A stretch of 64,000 bases of DNA from Candidatus Accumulibacter appositus. Its GTDB lineage: Bacteria > Pseudomonadota > Gammaproteobacteria > Burkholderiales > Rhodocyclaceae. The DNA lies in the NCBI GenBank assembly GCA_000585055.1, contig JEMX01000078.1, positions 25,442 through 89,441 of the forward strand, in the 5' to 3' direction. Below are positions 55,127 to 64,000 of this stretch, piece by piece. Under the pieces are notes generated by a model that saw only the letters and a list, made by a program, of their open reading frames with translations, was not told the origin of the DNA and searched no databases. Position 1 is the first letter of the stretch; each line of letters starts with the position of its first letter. Made by a program: the position numbers and the translations under genes.

Positions 55127-57727
55127 CTACGGCAGCAAGCGCTTGATCTGGCCAAGTTGCAGGAAGCGCTTGTCGAAGACAGCGAGGTGAAGCTTCGCCA
55201 CGGCGAACCCGATGAGCGCCATTCCGATCCCGAAGACAATCTTCGTTACCGTCTCGCGCAAGCGCGCGATGCGCATGATGCCCTTGCCGACAATCATGCT
55301 CGCCACCAGGGTCAGCAGCGCAATGCCGATCGTCTGGTAGGTGATCACCGCCTCGTCGCGGTGCGCCCACAGGACCCACGCGGCGCAGGCGCCGAGGACG
55401 GCAATAAGGATCCAAGCGAGAATCCGCAGTGGCGGGTACAGCTTCCAGACCTTGAAAGCTCCCTGGTCGGCCACCGAGAGCACCTCCATCAGCTTGCCGG
55501 AGTTCTCGCCACTGACCATCGCCGGCTCGACCGCGAGAAACGGCCACTGCACGGCTTCCTCCCTAGGGGCTGCGCAGCCCGACACGGTGCGCGGAAACTC
55601 GAATTCGGTCATCCGGTAGCCGCTGACCATGAGCGCGTAGGCTTCGCTATCCGAAAACGAGTCGAGGTCGGTTCGGATGGCCGCCAGCCGCCGCTGCACG
55701 CTCTTGAGAATGCCGTAGCGCGTGCGTGTGCCCCGCAGCTCGGCCGGGCGAGCGTCGTCCGAAGCCTCGACCGGCTCGTCGCAGCCAGCCCAGCTGACCG
55801 CCTCCACGTCGAGGTCCTTCTTGAGGTGGACGAACATGAAGCCGCGCAGGAGCGACGCGCTTCGGCGCGCCACCAGGTCGTCGTACTCCGCTTCGCGCAC
55901 GCGCGACATCAGGATGCTGTTCGCGCGCAGGGGGACGCCGATGACGCCGTTGCTCGGCTCGTCCTGCGACTCCATCTGCCCGCTCGCGTCACTCACCAGC
56001 AGCACCGTGCAATCCTGCTCCAACAGGCCGACGACACCCTGGTTGTCATGCACGCCGCCATCGACGAGGCGCACTGTCTTCCCCTCGTAGACCCCGCGCA
56101 GCACGATCGGCTCGAACAGGCCGGGAACGCAGGCCGAGGCAGCCACCGCCGTCCCCAATCGTACGCCGCGTCGCTGGCCATCCTTGGTCTCGACGCCGCG
56201 TGCATCGCCATAATAGACCCGACGCAGCCGGTAGTTCGCGTCGACCGCGGGATCGACAGACCAGGGTGACTCGCCCATCCACGAGGCCGTGAACTGCCAG
56301 TTGTGACCGGTGTTCAGCGTCGTCGCGTTCAGGATCAGCGTCGGCACCTTGTTCTTGCGACGCCAGTTGTCGCGTTTTGGCGTGAAGTCCGTCACGCAGC
56401 CCTTCGGCTTGACGAAGAGGTCCTTCATGAAGCGCTCGCTCCCCTCCTTGCCGTCCTGAACGCGCGCGTAGAGGCACTCCTCGTAGAGTTCCGCCAGCCG
56501 GTCGGAGCGCGAGTAGCTCGGGCGGAAGATCATCTTCAGGTTGGTGAGCAAGGACGCGGCGACACGCGAGCGGATGTTCTGTTGGACGCCAGCCAGAAAA
56601 TCTCGCGCCAGGCGTTGGACGATATCGATGTAGTCCTGGCGCGTGATGTCGACGTCGGTCTTGGTCTCGAGCAGTTTCTGGACCTCGAGGTAGTAGTGGG
56701 CCCCGAGAATCGAGCCCCCGGAGACGCAGGAGATGACTTCGACGTGGCGCAAGACATCGAGCTCCGCAAACCGTGCGAGTACTCCGATGTGGTAGAGGGA
56801 AGCACGGAAGCCACCGCCCGAGAGGGCGAGACCGAACTTGCCGAGGTATGCCGATTGCAGGCCGAGCGCGTCGTCCCCGAGGAAGGCGAGCAAGGTCCTG
56901 CCAGCCGGGGAGTTGCGGAAGCTTTGGCCGCTGTCCATATCGCCAGCGGACTGCAGCCGCGCCAGCTTGGTGAGCTGCTGTGCTGTCGACTGGAACTCCC
57001 ACTCCGAGACATCCTCGATAGCTGCGGCTCGTCTTAGCCATTCGGTCGCTTCGCCGTAGCGAGCGAGGCCGAAGTAAGCCTCCGCGATGCTGCAGACCAC
57101 CCACCATTGCCCGGAAAGCGCGTTCCCGGGCGCTTCCGCGAGCGGCACCAGCGACTGGATGATGTCCTCGCGAATGGCGCGCGCCAACTTGCGATACGCC
57201 GCGCTGGTTTGCGAGCTCAGCCCGCCTTTGGCGTTCGCCGCGGGCTCCATTCCGAGCAGGTCGGCGACGTAGGCGGCGTTGATCGCCGTGTAGCCTCCGT
57301 CCGGCTCGACGCCTTCCTCGTAGCCGCGGCGGTAGAAGCTGAGTGACCATTCGAGGTGGTCGCGCTGGCCGCTGATCTCCCACATTCGCTTGTGGATCGC
57401 ACCGGCAAGCCCAAGTGTTTCCTGGTTCCTGGTCGCGGCAAGATCTTCACCCGTTCCGAGGATCTCGAGCGCGAGCTCGAAGTGCGTCGAAGCCGGCAGG
57501 TCGGGGTCCTTGTAGGTGCACAGGGCGTGTTGCTGGCGCAGCCAGGTCACGAGATCCGCGTTGTCGACCTTGCCCTTGCGCGCGCGCGCCAGGACCTTGC
57601 GCGCGTAGCCAAAGGCGTGCTCGTGCTTGAGCTGTTTCACCAGAATGCATGCGTCGGCGGTCGAGAACTCACGGCCACCGAGCATTTCTTTCGCGAACTG
57701 GAGCGCCGTCTTGTCCTTGAAATTCAT
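55127..57727 (-). CDS. DUF4071 (TRAFs-binding-like) - patatin-like phospholipase - membrane protein
   Basis: 866 residues. Start set by GGAGGAAAG at 6 nt. Residues ~75-260 form a DUF4071 helical repeat (ETLGLAGAIHKRMWEISGQR, YRRGYEEGVEPDGGYTAINA). Residues ~295-640 are patatin-like: LALSGGGFRASLYHIGVLAR (oxyanion GGGxR, 304-308), the nucleophile elbow ISCVSGGSILGAHY (Ser336, in SGG rather than GTSAG) and the dyad Asp in VRLVDGGVHDNQG (556-558). Residues ~750-850 have about three membrane spans. The catalytic dyad is present. The domain set suggests a sensor joined to a membrane-degrading effector. Confidence 0.83.
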   Translation of the reverse strand: MNFKDKTALQFAKEMLGGREFSTADACILVKQLKHEHAFGYARKVLARARKGKVDNADLVTWLRQQHALCTYKDPDLPASTHFELALEILGTGEDLAATRNQETLGLAGAIHKRMWEISGQRDHLEWSLSFYRRGYEEGVEPDGGYTAINAAYVADLLGMEPAANAKGGLSSQTSAAYRKLARAIREDIIQSLVPLAEAPGNALSGQWWVVCSIAEAYFGLARYGEATEWLRRAAAIEDVSEWEFQSTAQQLTKLARLQSAGDMDSGQSFRNSPAGRTLLAFLGDDALGLQSAYLGKFGLALSGGGFRASLYHIGVLARFAELDVLRHVEVISCVSGGSILGAHYYLEVQKLLETKTDVDITRQDYIDIVQRLARDFLAGVQQNIRSRVAASLLTNLKMIFRPSYSRSDRLAELYEECLYARVQDGKEGSERFMKDLFVKPKGCVTDFTPKRDNWRRKNKVPTLILNATTLNTGHNWQFTASWMGESPWSVDPAVDANYRLRRVYYGDARGVETKDGQRRGVRLGTAVAASACVPGLFEPIVLRGVYEGKTVRLVDGGVHDNQGVVGLLEQDCTVLLVSDASGQMESQDEPSNGVIGVPLRANSILMSRVREAEYDDLVARRSASLLRGFMFVHLKKDLDVEAVSWAGCDEPVEASDDARPAELRGTRTRYGILKSVQRRLAAIRTDLDSFSDSEAYALMVSGYRMTEFEFPRTVSGCAAPREEAVQWPFLAVEPAMVSGENSGKLMEVLSVADQGAFKVWKLYPPLRILAWILIAVLGACAAWVLWAHRDEAVITYQTIGIALLTLVASMIVGKGIMRIARLRETVTKIVFGIGMALIGFAVAKLHLAVFDKRFLQLGQIKRLLP

Positions 57728-58547
57728 CGTCTTTCCTCCAGACGGATGGCCAACGAAAATCCTGTCAAAACAAGCCGAACGACCGGTCTACGGCAGCAGC
57801 CCCGGAAAGACGTCAAATCCAAGGGTCCCATGAACCATATACGCGACTGCGCATGGTCAGTGGGGGGCCGCACCGATACCGCCGGGAGCGTCGAAGATTG
57901 CCAGCTTGGCTGGCCTGGCGAAGCAAGCTCATGGAAACGCTCCTGTTTTAATCAACGGATGCCTGATTCGTGCGAAGAGATGCCTCTGACAGATTCGCCG
58001 CTCTACAATCCTTGCACACCAATACGCTCCAGGCCGCAGATTCGAAAAAGGCATGAACGCGTTCGCGGTTCGAGTCAATTGGATGCGCATTTTTCGCTCC
58101 GAAGCCTGATTAATGAGGGAGGCGTCGAAAACGCTCTCGCTGGCCTTTGGTTCGCCGTTTACCCCCGCCCGCATTGAGTTGTTCAATCCTCTGGCTGGTA
58201 CGGTCGAGAACTACCCGGCAAATTGATGGCTGCCAGGCTTCGCCGCGGACCGCTTGGCGGTGATTGGCCCAGATATCGTCGCTCCTTCAGTAGATTAAAG
58301 CGTATACGCTCCTTGCGTTTGGAAAATCCCTGGCAGACCGTTGCGAGTCGCTTGCCGTCCTCGTCGCCGCCGGCCTGTTAATTCGCGCCGCTGTCGTGCC
58401 ACATTCCCGAAGAGGCTTCGCGGCCGCACGAACGACTGGCAACGCGGTTGCGGTCGTTAAAAGCGCTGTGTTAGATTTCTTCGCGCAAGAAAAACCAAGT
58501 TACGCGCGCATGCGCTGAACAGATTGTATGACCGGGGAGAACCTGCA
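57728..58547. other. 820-nt gap with no supported gene
   Basis: It contains the upstream region of the DUF4071-patatin operon on one side and of the HAD gene on the other. A minus-strand 85-residue frame at 57929-58186 has no family features. No clear promoter or repeat was found. Confidence 0.4.
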
Positions 58548-59597
58548 ATGAACATCCGCCTACGCAATTTTCTCGTGGCTGTGCTGGCATTGGCTGGCCA
58601 GCTTGCATTGTCGACCCCGGTTGCCGCTGCCACCACCGACCCTCTGCCTTCCTGGCGCGAGGGGCCGGCCAGGCAAGCGATCGTCAAGTTCGTGCAAACG
58701 GCCACCGACAAGGCCAGCGCCGGATTCGTACCGCCCGCGGAGCGCATCGCCACTTTCGACAACGATGGCACGCTGTGGACGGAGCACCCGATGTATACCC
58801 AGCTGGCCTTCGCGCTGGACCGCATCCGGCAACTTGCACCGCAGCACCCGGAGTGGAAGACCCAGCAGCCCTTCAAGGCGGTGCTCGACAACGATCTCGA
58901 AGCGCTGGCGGCGGGAGGCGAAAAAGGGCTGCTTGAATTGGTCATGGCCTCGCACGCCGGCATGAGCACAGCCGAGTTCGAGGTGATGGTGAGCGACTGG
59001 TTCAAGACGGCGCGCCATCCGCGCTTCAAGAAGCCCTATACCGAGCTGACCTTCCAGCCGATGCTCGAACTGCTGGCCTACCTGCGATCGAATGGTTTCA
59101 AGACCTATATCGTATCCGGTGGCGGTATCGAGTTCATGCGGCCGATGACCGAGGCGGTCTACGGAATCCCGCCCGAGCAGGTCATCGGTTCGAGCATCAA
59201 GACCAAGTACGAGATGCAGGAAGGCAAGCCGGTGCTGACGCGGCTGCCCGAGATCAACTTCATCGATGACAAGACCGGCAAGCCGATCGGCATCAATACG
59301 TTCATCGGCCGGCGACCGGTCGCGGCCTTCGGCAATTCGGACGGCGACCGCGAGATGCTCGAATGGACCGGGGCCGGCAAGGGCGCGCGGCTGATGATGC
59401 TCGTGTCGCATGACGACGCCGAACGCGAATACGCCTACGGCCCTGCCAACGGCTTGCCCGACACCAAGTTCGGCACCTTCTCCCAGTCGACGATGGACGA
59501 AGCCAAGCAGAAGGGCTGGATCGTCATCAGCATGAAGAATGACTGGCAGCGGGTTTTCTCTTTCCAGTCAGAGACGAAGAACCCGGCCAAACAATAG
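58548..59597 (+). CDS. Secreted HAD-family phosphatase
   Basis: 349 residues. Signal peptide (NFLVAVLALAGQLALSTPVA, cleaved near AAA). HAD motif I is IATFDNDGTLW (DxDGT), motif II is YIVSGGG, the Lys region follows, and motif III/IV is VAAFGNSDGDREML. GGGGAG lies ahead of the start. It belongs to the phosphoserine phosphatase-like subgroup, often next to sulfatase genes; here a sulfatase fragment follows immediately. Confidence 0.88.
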   Translation: MNIRLRNFLVAVLALAGQLALSTPVAAATTDPLPSWREGPARQAIVKFVQTATDKASAGFVPPAERIATFDNDGTLWTEHPMYTQLAFALDRIRQLAPQHPEWKTQQPFKAVLDNDLEALAAGGEKGLLELVMASHAGMSTAEFEVMVSDWFKTARHPRFKKPYTELTFQPMLELLAYLRSNGFKTYIVSGGGIEFMRPMTEAVYGIPPEQVIGSSIKTKYEMQEGKPVLTRLPEINFIDDKTGKPIGINTFIGRRPVAAFGNSDGDREMLEWTGAGKGARLMMLVSHDDAEREYAYGPANGLPDTKFGTFSQSTMDEAKQKGWIVISMKNDWQRVFSFQSETKNPAKQ

Positions 59598-59627
59598 AGT
59601 CGTCGGCCCTTTATCGATCCAGCATGA

Positions 59628-60182
59628 CCTAAGGGCGTTTGGCAGGACGTCTCCCCCGACTCTGGCTACACCCCCTTCCGCGGCACCAAGGGAACGCTGC
59701 GCGAAGGCGGCAACCGCGTGCCGGCGATCGCCGTCATGTCCGGCAAGATCAAGGCCGGCGCACGCAACCACGACATCGTCGGCGGCCTCGATCTGGTGGC
59801 CACCTTCGCCAAGTTGGGTGGCGTCGAGTTGCCGAAGAACGACCGTGAGGGCAAGCAGATCATCTTCGACAGCATCGACATGTCGCCGCTGCTTTTCGGT
59901 ACCGGCAAGTCGCGGCGCAAGTCCTGGTTCTACTTCACCGAGAGCGAGCGGAGCCCGGGCGCGGCGCGCGTCGGCAACTACAAGGCGGTCTTCAACCTGG
60001 GCGGTGACGACGGTCAGGCCACCGGCGGCCTGGCGGTGGATTCGAATCTCGGCTGGAAGGGGGCGGAGAAGGACGTTGCAACGGCGCCGCCGATCTTCGA
60101 CCTGTGGCAGGACCCGCAGGAGCGCTACGCATCCCCCTTCACCGCTGGCACGCCGCGTTGCGCGAGCGCTTGGCGGCCCTAG
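59628..60182 (+). pseudogene. C-terminal fragment of an arylsulfatase
   Basis: An open frame without a start reads WQDVSPDSGYTPFRGTKGTL, EGGNRVPAIAVMSGKIKAGA, RNHDIVGGLDLVATFAKLGG and IFDLWQDPQERY, matching the later half of formylglycine-dependent arylsulfatases. The catalytic Cys/Ser-x-Pro-x-Arg site and the N-terminal half are missing, and the last ~15 residues depart from the family. Not functional. Confidence 0.8.
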
Positions 60183-60375
60183 CGCGAGCGGGCGACGCGC
60201 TTCCCGCGCATGTTCCGACCGCCTGATCGATGTCGATACCGGCGAGCGTGAGCTGCAGCCCGCTTGGCTATCGATGCCCGCCCACGCCCACGGGTTTTCA
60301 TTTGCGGTATCCGGATGCCGGGCATTTAGCAATCGCTCGTTTTTGGGCGTAAAAAATTCAGCCAAAAAACATGGT

Positions 60376-60394
60376 AATGCGAATGATTCTCATG
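60376..60394 (+). promoter_or_regulatory. Fur box upstream of the OprB-type porin
   Basis: A 19-bp site beginning AATGCGAATGATTCTCAT; the core TGCGAAT-G-ATTCTCA is a 7-1-7 palindrome with one mismatch and matches classical Fur boxes of Beta- and Gammaproteobacteria. It lies about 105 nt before the porin start. The rest of the 60183-60498 gap shows nothing. Confidence 0.7.
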
Positions 60395-60498
60395 TAGAGT
60401 TCATGGGCGCCGCCTTGTAGCCTCGCTGCGATTGGGCCGCCGGGACAAGCGTCCTGCCTCGCGAGGCAGGATCACGCCACTTTTTTTGGAAAAAACAT

Positions 60499-61926
60499 AT
60501 GTTCATGCTCAAGCCTTCTCTCAGAGCCGTGCGCAGCGCGCTGCTGCTCTCTGTTCTTTTCGCGCAAGCCCTGGCCGCGCATGCTGCAGATGCGCTTGCT
60601 CCCGGGGCGTTGACACGGGAGGGGGAAGTCCGGGACGGCGAGGGCGGGCCGGCGCGCGAGGCCGGCTCTGCCGAGAGCGGCGTCGTCGCTGCGCCGAACT
60701 GGCGGGAAAGCACGCTCGGCGGCGACTGGGGTGGCGCACGTCAGCGGCTGTACGAGGCCGGCGTCGAGCTCGAGCTTCTCTATACCGCCGACTACCTGCG
60801 CAACAACAGCGGCGGTAGCAAACGCGGCGGCGGCTATATGGGGCACGTCGACCTGATCGTGCAATTTGACGGCGAAAAGCTGTTGGGCTGGCAGGGCGGA
60901 TCGGCCTACCTGCAGTTGATCAGCAACAGCGGCGCGCGCGTCAATCTCGAATACGTGGGCAGCCTGATGGGCGTGGACAACATGGAAGCACCGGTCAACC
61001 GCAGCGGCATTTTCCAGGCCTGGTTGCGGCAGTCCTTCCTCGACGACAAGGCCTCGCTACTGCTTGGCCTCTACCCGATCGATTCGGAGTTCTACGTCAC
61101 CGATTCGTCGGGCGTGTTCTTGCATCCGTCCTTCGGGATGTCCGCCGAAGCAGGTGACTTTGGCACGCTGGCCGGCCCCTCGATCTACCCGACCAGTGCC
61201 TGGGGTGCTCGCCTGCGCATCGATCCCGACCCGGCGTGGTACGCGATGCTGGCCGTGACCCGCGGCGTGCCGAGCGCGCGCGCGGCGACGGCAGGCCCCA
61301 ACATCAGCTGGCAAGAGGGCAGCGGCAGCATGCTGATTGGCGAAGTCGGTTTGCGTCCGGTCGAGCTGGGCGTGACGCGCGGCGGGGCAGATCCGGCAGT
61401 AAGCCAGGCGGACGGCTTCGTACCGATCAGCAAGCTGGCCCTTGGCGCCTGGCGCTTTACGCCGCAGTTCCCGGAGCTGGTAGCCGTCGACTCGGCCGGT
61501 GATGCCAAAACCACGACGCACTGGGGCGCCTACATCCTCGGCGAACAGACGCTCTATCGAGTACCCGGCTCCAGTCGCAATCTGAGCGCTTTCGTACGCT
61601 ATGGTGTCACCGATGGCAAGACCAACAATATCGATTATTCGGTCAGTGCCGGTATCGCCTGGCAGGGGGTGTTCGCCGGGCGCGAAGAGGATATTTTCGG
61701 TATCGCCGCGACACGTGCCCACGTCGGCCCGCAAGGGCGCGAATTTCTCGCCGGCGAGCTCGGCACGCCGCTGTCGTCGAGCGCGGAAACCGTCGTCGAA
61801 GTGACCTACCAGGCGCAGCTCGCGCGCGGCGTGATCGTGCAGCCGCTGCTCCAGCGGATCCTCAATCCGGGGCTTTCGCTGCCCGACGCCACGGTTGCCG
61901 GAGCCCGTCTGCAGCTGGCGTTTTGA
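60499..61926 (+). CDS. oprB: Carbohydrate-selective porin, OprB family
   Basis: 475 residues. Signal peptide (ALLLSVLFAQALAAHA, cleaved before ADAL). OprB features: TLGGDWGGARQRLYEAGVEL near the start of the barrel, FQAWLRQSFLDDKASLLLGL, and the terminal strand VAGARLQLAF ending in Phe, as for outer-membrane proteins. A Fur box precedes it, so iron may control it. Members import sugars or other small solutes; substrate unknown. Confidence 0.9.
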   Translation: MFMLKPSLRAVRSALLLSVLFAQALAAHAADALAPGALTREGEVRDGEGGPAREAGSAESGVVAAPNWRESTLGGDWGGARQRLYEAGVELELLYTADYLRNNSGGSKRGGGYMGHVDLIVQFDGEKLLGWQGGSAYLQLISNSGARVNLEYVGSLMGVDNMEAPVNRSGIFQAWLRQSFLDDKASLLLGLYPIDSEFYVTDSSGVFLHPSFGMSAEAGDFGTLAGPSIYPTSAWGARLRIDPDPAWYAMLAVTRGVPSARAATAGPNISWQEGSGSMLIGEVGLRPVELGVTRGGADPAVSQADGFVPISKLALGAWRFTPQFPELVAVDSAGDAKTTTHWGAYILGEQTLYRVPGSSRNLSAFVRYGVTDGKTNNIDYSVSAGIAWQGVFAGREEDIFGIAATRAHVGPQGREFLAGELGTPLSSSAETVVEVTYQAQLARGVIVQPLLQRILNPGLSLPDATVAGARLQLAF

Positions 61927-62042
61927 GCTCTTCCGGTTCGCCCGGCTGTTTTCCCCGCTGTTCGCCGAGCAGCGCTACTGGCGCTGCCCGCGTGGTCTTT
62001 TGCTAGACTGGTTCGTCGGCCGAACTCGAAAAGCGTTGCTGC

Positions 62043-63944
62043 ATGCAAAAAAAACCAAGACTCCCTGCTCGCGCGGTGGTGCGCCGGGTCCTTTTTGGCG
62101 GGCTGCTGCTGGTCACGTTGGCGGCGTCATGGGGGTATTGGCAACTGCGCGCCAGCCTGCCGGCCCTGGATGGCGTCGTGGCGATTGCCGACCTGAACGA
62201 GCCGGTCAGCGTCACACGCGACGAGCTGGGCATGGTGACCATCGCGGCGAGCAGTCGTACCGCCGTGGCCAGGGCCATGGGTTTCGTGCATGCGCAGGAG
62301 CGCTTTTTCCAGATGGACTTGATGCGCCGTCAGGCGGCTGGCGAGTTGTCGGCCTTGTTCGGTGGCAAGTCAGTCGAGGCTGACAAGGATGTTCGGATTC
62401 ACCAACTGCGTGCGCGTGCTCGCGTCATCGCTGCTCAGCTTTCCCAACCCGAGTCCGAAATCCTGGCGGCCTATGTGGGGGGCGTGAACGAGGGCTTGCA
62501 CCGCCTTGGTTCCAAGCCATTCGAATACTGGGTACTGCGTGCGGACCCCGTCGACTGGACGGCCGAGGACAGCATCCTGACCGCGTACGCGATGTACCTG
62601 GTCCTGCAGCCGCCCACACCGGAAAAGAAGTTGACGCGGCTGAACGTCAAGGAGCATGTTCCCGAGTCCCTCTATGCCTTCGTGCGCGGCAGGGGAACCG
62701 AGTGGGACGCGCCGCTGTGGGGCGAGCCGCTGCTGCCGCCGGCGATTCCCGAGGAATCGAGCCTGGCGAACTGGTCCGCAAAGCTGGAACTGCCGCTGCA
62801 GGCGCGCGACCGTCCGGAGCCGTCCCTCCCGGGGAGCAATAGCTGGGCTGTTTCGGGTGCCTTGAGCGATCACGGCGGGGCGATGCTGCAGAATGACATG
62901 CACTTGAAGTTGCGGGTGCCAAATATCTGGTTTCGTATGCAGATTCGCTATGGGGAAGAGGAGCCAGGCGGGAATCGATACCGACATCAGGTGACCGGCG
63001 TTTCCGTGCCGGGGGTGCCACTCATCGTCGCCGGGAGCAACGGAAAAATCGCCTGGGGTTACACCAACAGCTATGGCGACTTCAGCGACGTAATCGTCCT
63101 TGAACAGGAACGTCCGGGAAGCTATTTGACGCCGCACGGCGAACTTGCCCTGGAAATCCTTGAGGAAAGCATCGACGTCAAAGGCCAGGCAGCGCAGTCG
63201 GTACGCATTGAAAAGACGATCTGGGGACCGGTGGCCAACCCCGGCGACGATGGTCGCAAGTTCGTCGTCAAATGGTTGGCCCATGACGTCACGCAGGCCG
63301 TTGATTTCGGCATTCTTGGCCTGGAGACAAGCGCGAATGTCGCCGATGCGATCCCGGTGGCCAACAGGGCGCGTCTGCCGTCGCAAAACATTCTGCTGGT
63401 CGACAGCGCCGGCAATCTCGCCTGGACGATTATTGGCGCCCTGCCAAGGCGTGTCGGCTGTGACGGTGAGGAACCAGTCAGTTTCGCTGACGGATCCTGT
63501 TCGTGGCAAGGCTACCTGCCGGCGGCGGAATACCCGCTGCTGATGAACCCGGCGGCGCTGCTGATGAACCCGGCGGCAGGCCGCCTATGGACCGCCAACA
63601 ACCGCGTCGCCTCGGGCGAGATGCTCCGGCGGATCGGCAACGGCGGCTATGACCTGGGTGCGCGCGCCAAGCAAATCCGCGATGCCCTGTTCGCCCGCGA
63701 TTCCTTCACCGAGCGCGATTTCCTGGCCATCGCGCTCGATGATCGCGGTTTGTTGCTGGCGCGCTGGAAAACGCATCTGGAACAGCTGCTGGCCGAAGAA
63801 GACGCCGGGCAGGGAAGCGCTGCGCAGGGAAGTGCTGAGCAGGAGAGCGCGGCGAAGGCCTTGCTCCGGCAATTCCGCTCCGAAGAGGAGTTGCATGCGC
63901 GCAGTGATTCCGTGGCCTATCGGGTCGTCAGGGCCTATTGTTAG
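62043..63944 (+). CDS. Penicillin acylase-like Ntn hydrolase, probably C-terminally truncated
   Basis: 633 residues. N-terminal membrane anchor or signal (VLFGGLLLVTLAASWGYW), alpha chain region with VTRDELGMVTIAASSRTAVA and FVHAQERFFQMDLMRRQAAG, then the autocleavage site with nucleophile Ser265 in PGSNSWAVSG. Family members usually exceed 750 residues; here a TAG stops the frame after VAYRVVRAYC. It also carries a 21-bp in-frame tandem duplication (two LLMNPAA units, 63537-63578) and a short repeat QGSAAQGSAEQESAA. Substrates could be acyl-homoserine lactones or other amides. Confidence 0.78.
   Translation: MQKKPRLPARAVVRRVLFGGLLLVTLAASWGYWQLRASLPALDGVVAIADLNEPVSVTRDELGMVTIAASSRTAVARAMGFVHAQERFFQMDLMRRQAAGELSALFGGKSVEADKDVRIHQLRARARVIAAQLSQPESEILAAYVGGVNEGLHRLGSKPFEYWVLRADPVDWTAEDSILTAYAMYLVLQPPTPEKKLTRLNVKEHVPESLYAFVRGRGTEWDAPLWGEPLLPPAIPEESSLANWSAKLELPLQARDRPEPSLPGSNSWAVSGALSDHGGAMLQNDMHLKLRVPNIWFRMQIRYGEEEPGGNRYRHQVTGVSVPGVPLIVAGSNGKIAWGYTNSYGDFSDVIVLEQERPGSYLTPHGELALEILEESIDVKGQAAQSVRIEKTIWGPVANPGDDGRKFVVKWLAHDVTQAVDFGILGLETSANVADAIPVANRARLPSQNILLVDSAGNLAWTIIGALPRRVGCDGEEPVSFADGSCSWQGYLPAAEYPLLMNPAALLMNPAAGRLWTANNRVASGEMLRRIGNGGYDLGARAKQIRDALFARDSFTERDFLAIALDDRGLLLARWKTHLEQLLAEEDAGQGSAAQGSAEQESAAKALLRQFRSEEELHARSDSVAYRVVRAYC
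63537..63578 (+). repeat. 21-bp tandem duplication in the acylase gene
   Basis: Two adjacent copies of a 21-nt unit starting CTGCTGATGAACC, differing only at the last base. It adds seven residues in frame. Confidence 0.9.
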
Positions 63945-64000
63945 CGGCTGAGTAGATCCGCAGAAATCTGGCGGCAACAAATGGCGGCGGGTTTTTGGCG

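Noticed and set aside
57929..58186. 85-residue minus-strand frame in the gap upstream of the HAD gene
   Set aside because: No start signal, no domain, irregular composition.
1..64000. CRISPR array
   Set aside because: No regularly spaced direct repeats of the right size with unique spacers; the GGGGTAACTT copies are 10 bp and lie in a short att-proximal array.

Overview
The window is high-GC, gene-dense bacterial DNA. The gene set and order suggest a betaproteobacterium of the Rhodocyclales, most like the polyphosphate-accumulating 'Candidatus Accumulibacter' group. The evidence is a betaproteobacterial isc operon headed by cysE, a pst phosphate operon, a Tat-exported PhoX phosphatase behind a near-perfect Pho box, an OprB porin, RdgC and several Rhodocyclales-type conserved proteins. 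The taxonomic call is inference. Several damaged genes, including an essential one, suggest either a draft or metagenome assembly with small errors or genuine decay.

Layout. 1-3.7 kb: the 3' part of recG, a chemoreceptor and a GNAT acetyltransferase. 3.9-7.7 kb: pstSCAB for high-affinity phosphate import, with no phoU next to it. 7.9-10.7 kb: a zinc/manganese-type ABC importer (ATPase, permease, binding protein). 10.75-13.7 kb: a Pho box, two small basic proteins and phoX. 13.7-15.9 kb: an ECF sigma factor and alanine dehydrogenase. 15.9-18.3 kb: a small defence-like patch (AAA ATPase, TOPRIM-like DUF4276 protein, hsdR/radC debris). 18.7-29.8 kb: housekeeping genes (suhB, trmJ) and the iron-sulfur cluster locus cysE-iscR-nifS-like-iscS-iscU-iscA-hscB-hscA-fdx-iscX-DUF2237. 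iscU is frameshifted by an exact 22-bp tandem duplication. 30-31.9 kb: a conserved hypothetical protein, rdgC and tRNA-Leu(UAG).

31.9-45.2 kb is an integrative element in the 3' end of tRNA-Leu. It is bounded by copies of the tRNA 3' end and carries a tyrosine integrase with arrays of a GGGGTAACTT repeat at both ends. Inside are a regulation and replication module (AlpA-like, PC4-like, TOPRIM/DUF3987), an IetAS-type AAA ATPase plus subtilase pair, an overlapping membrane protein plus DEDDh exonuclease pair, and conjugation-element debris. 45.2-49 kb continues as accessory DNA: an ORC-like ATPase, an hsdM fragment, an HNH protein and a DUF4258/HTH toxin-antitoxin pair.

49-64 kb mixes core genes (class V aminotransferase, MscS, UbiB-like kinase, OprB porin with a Fur box, penicillin acylase-like protein) with debris (a MazF-like gene with an early stop, an arylsulfatase fragment). 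It also holds the best candidate for a new system: a two-gene operon at 53.4-57.7 kb. One gene encodes a DUF4071 sensor fused to a patatin-like phospholipase and C-terminal membrane helices. The other encodes a deoxyribosyltransferase-like or TIR-like domain followed by TPR repeats.
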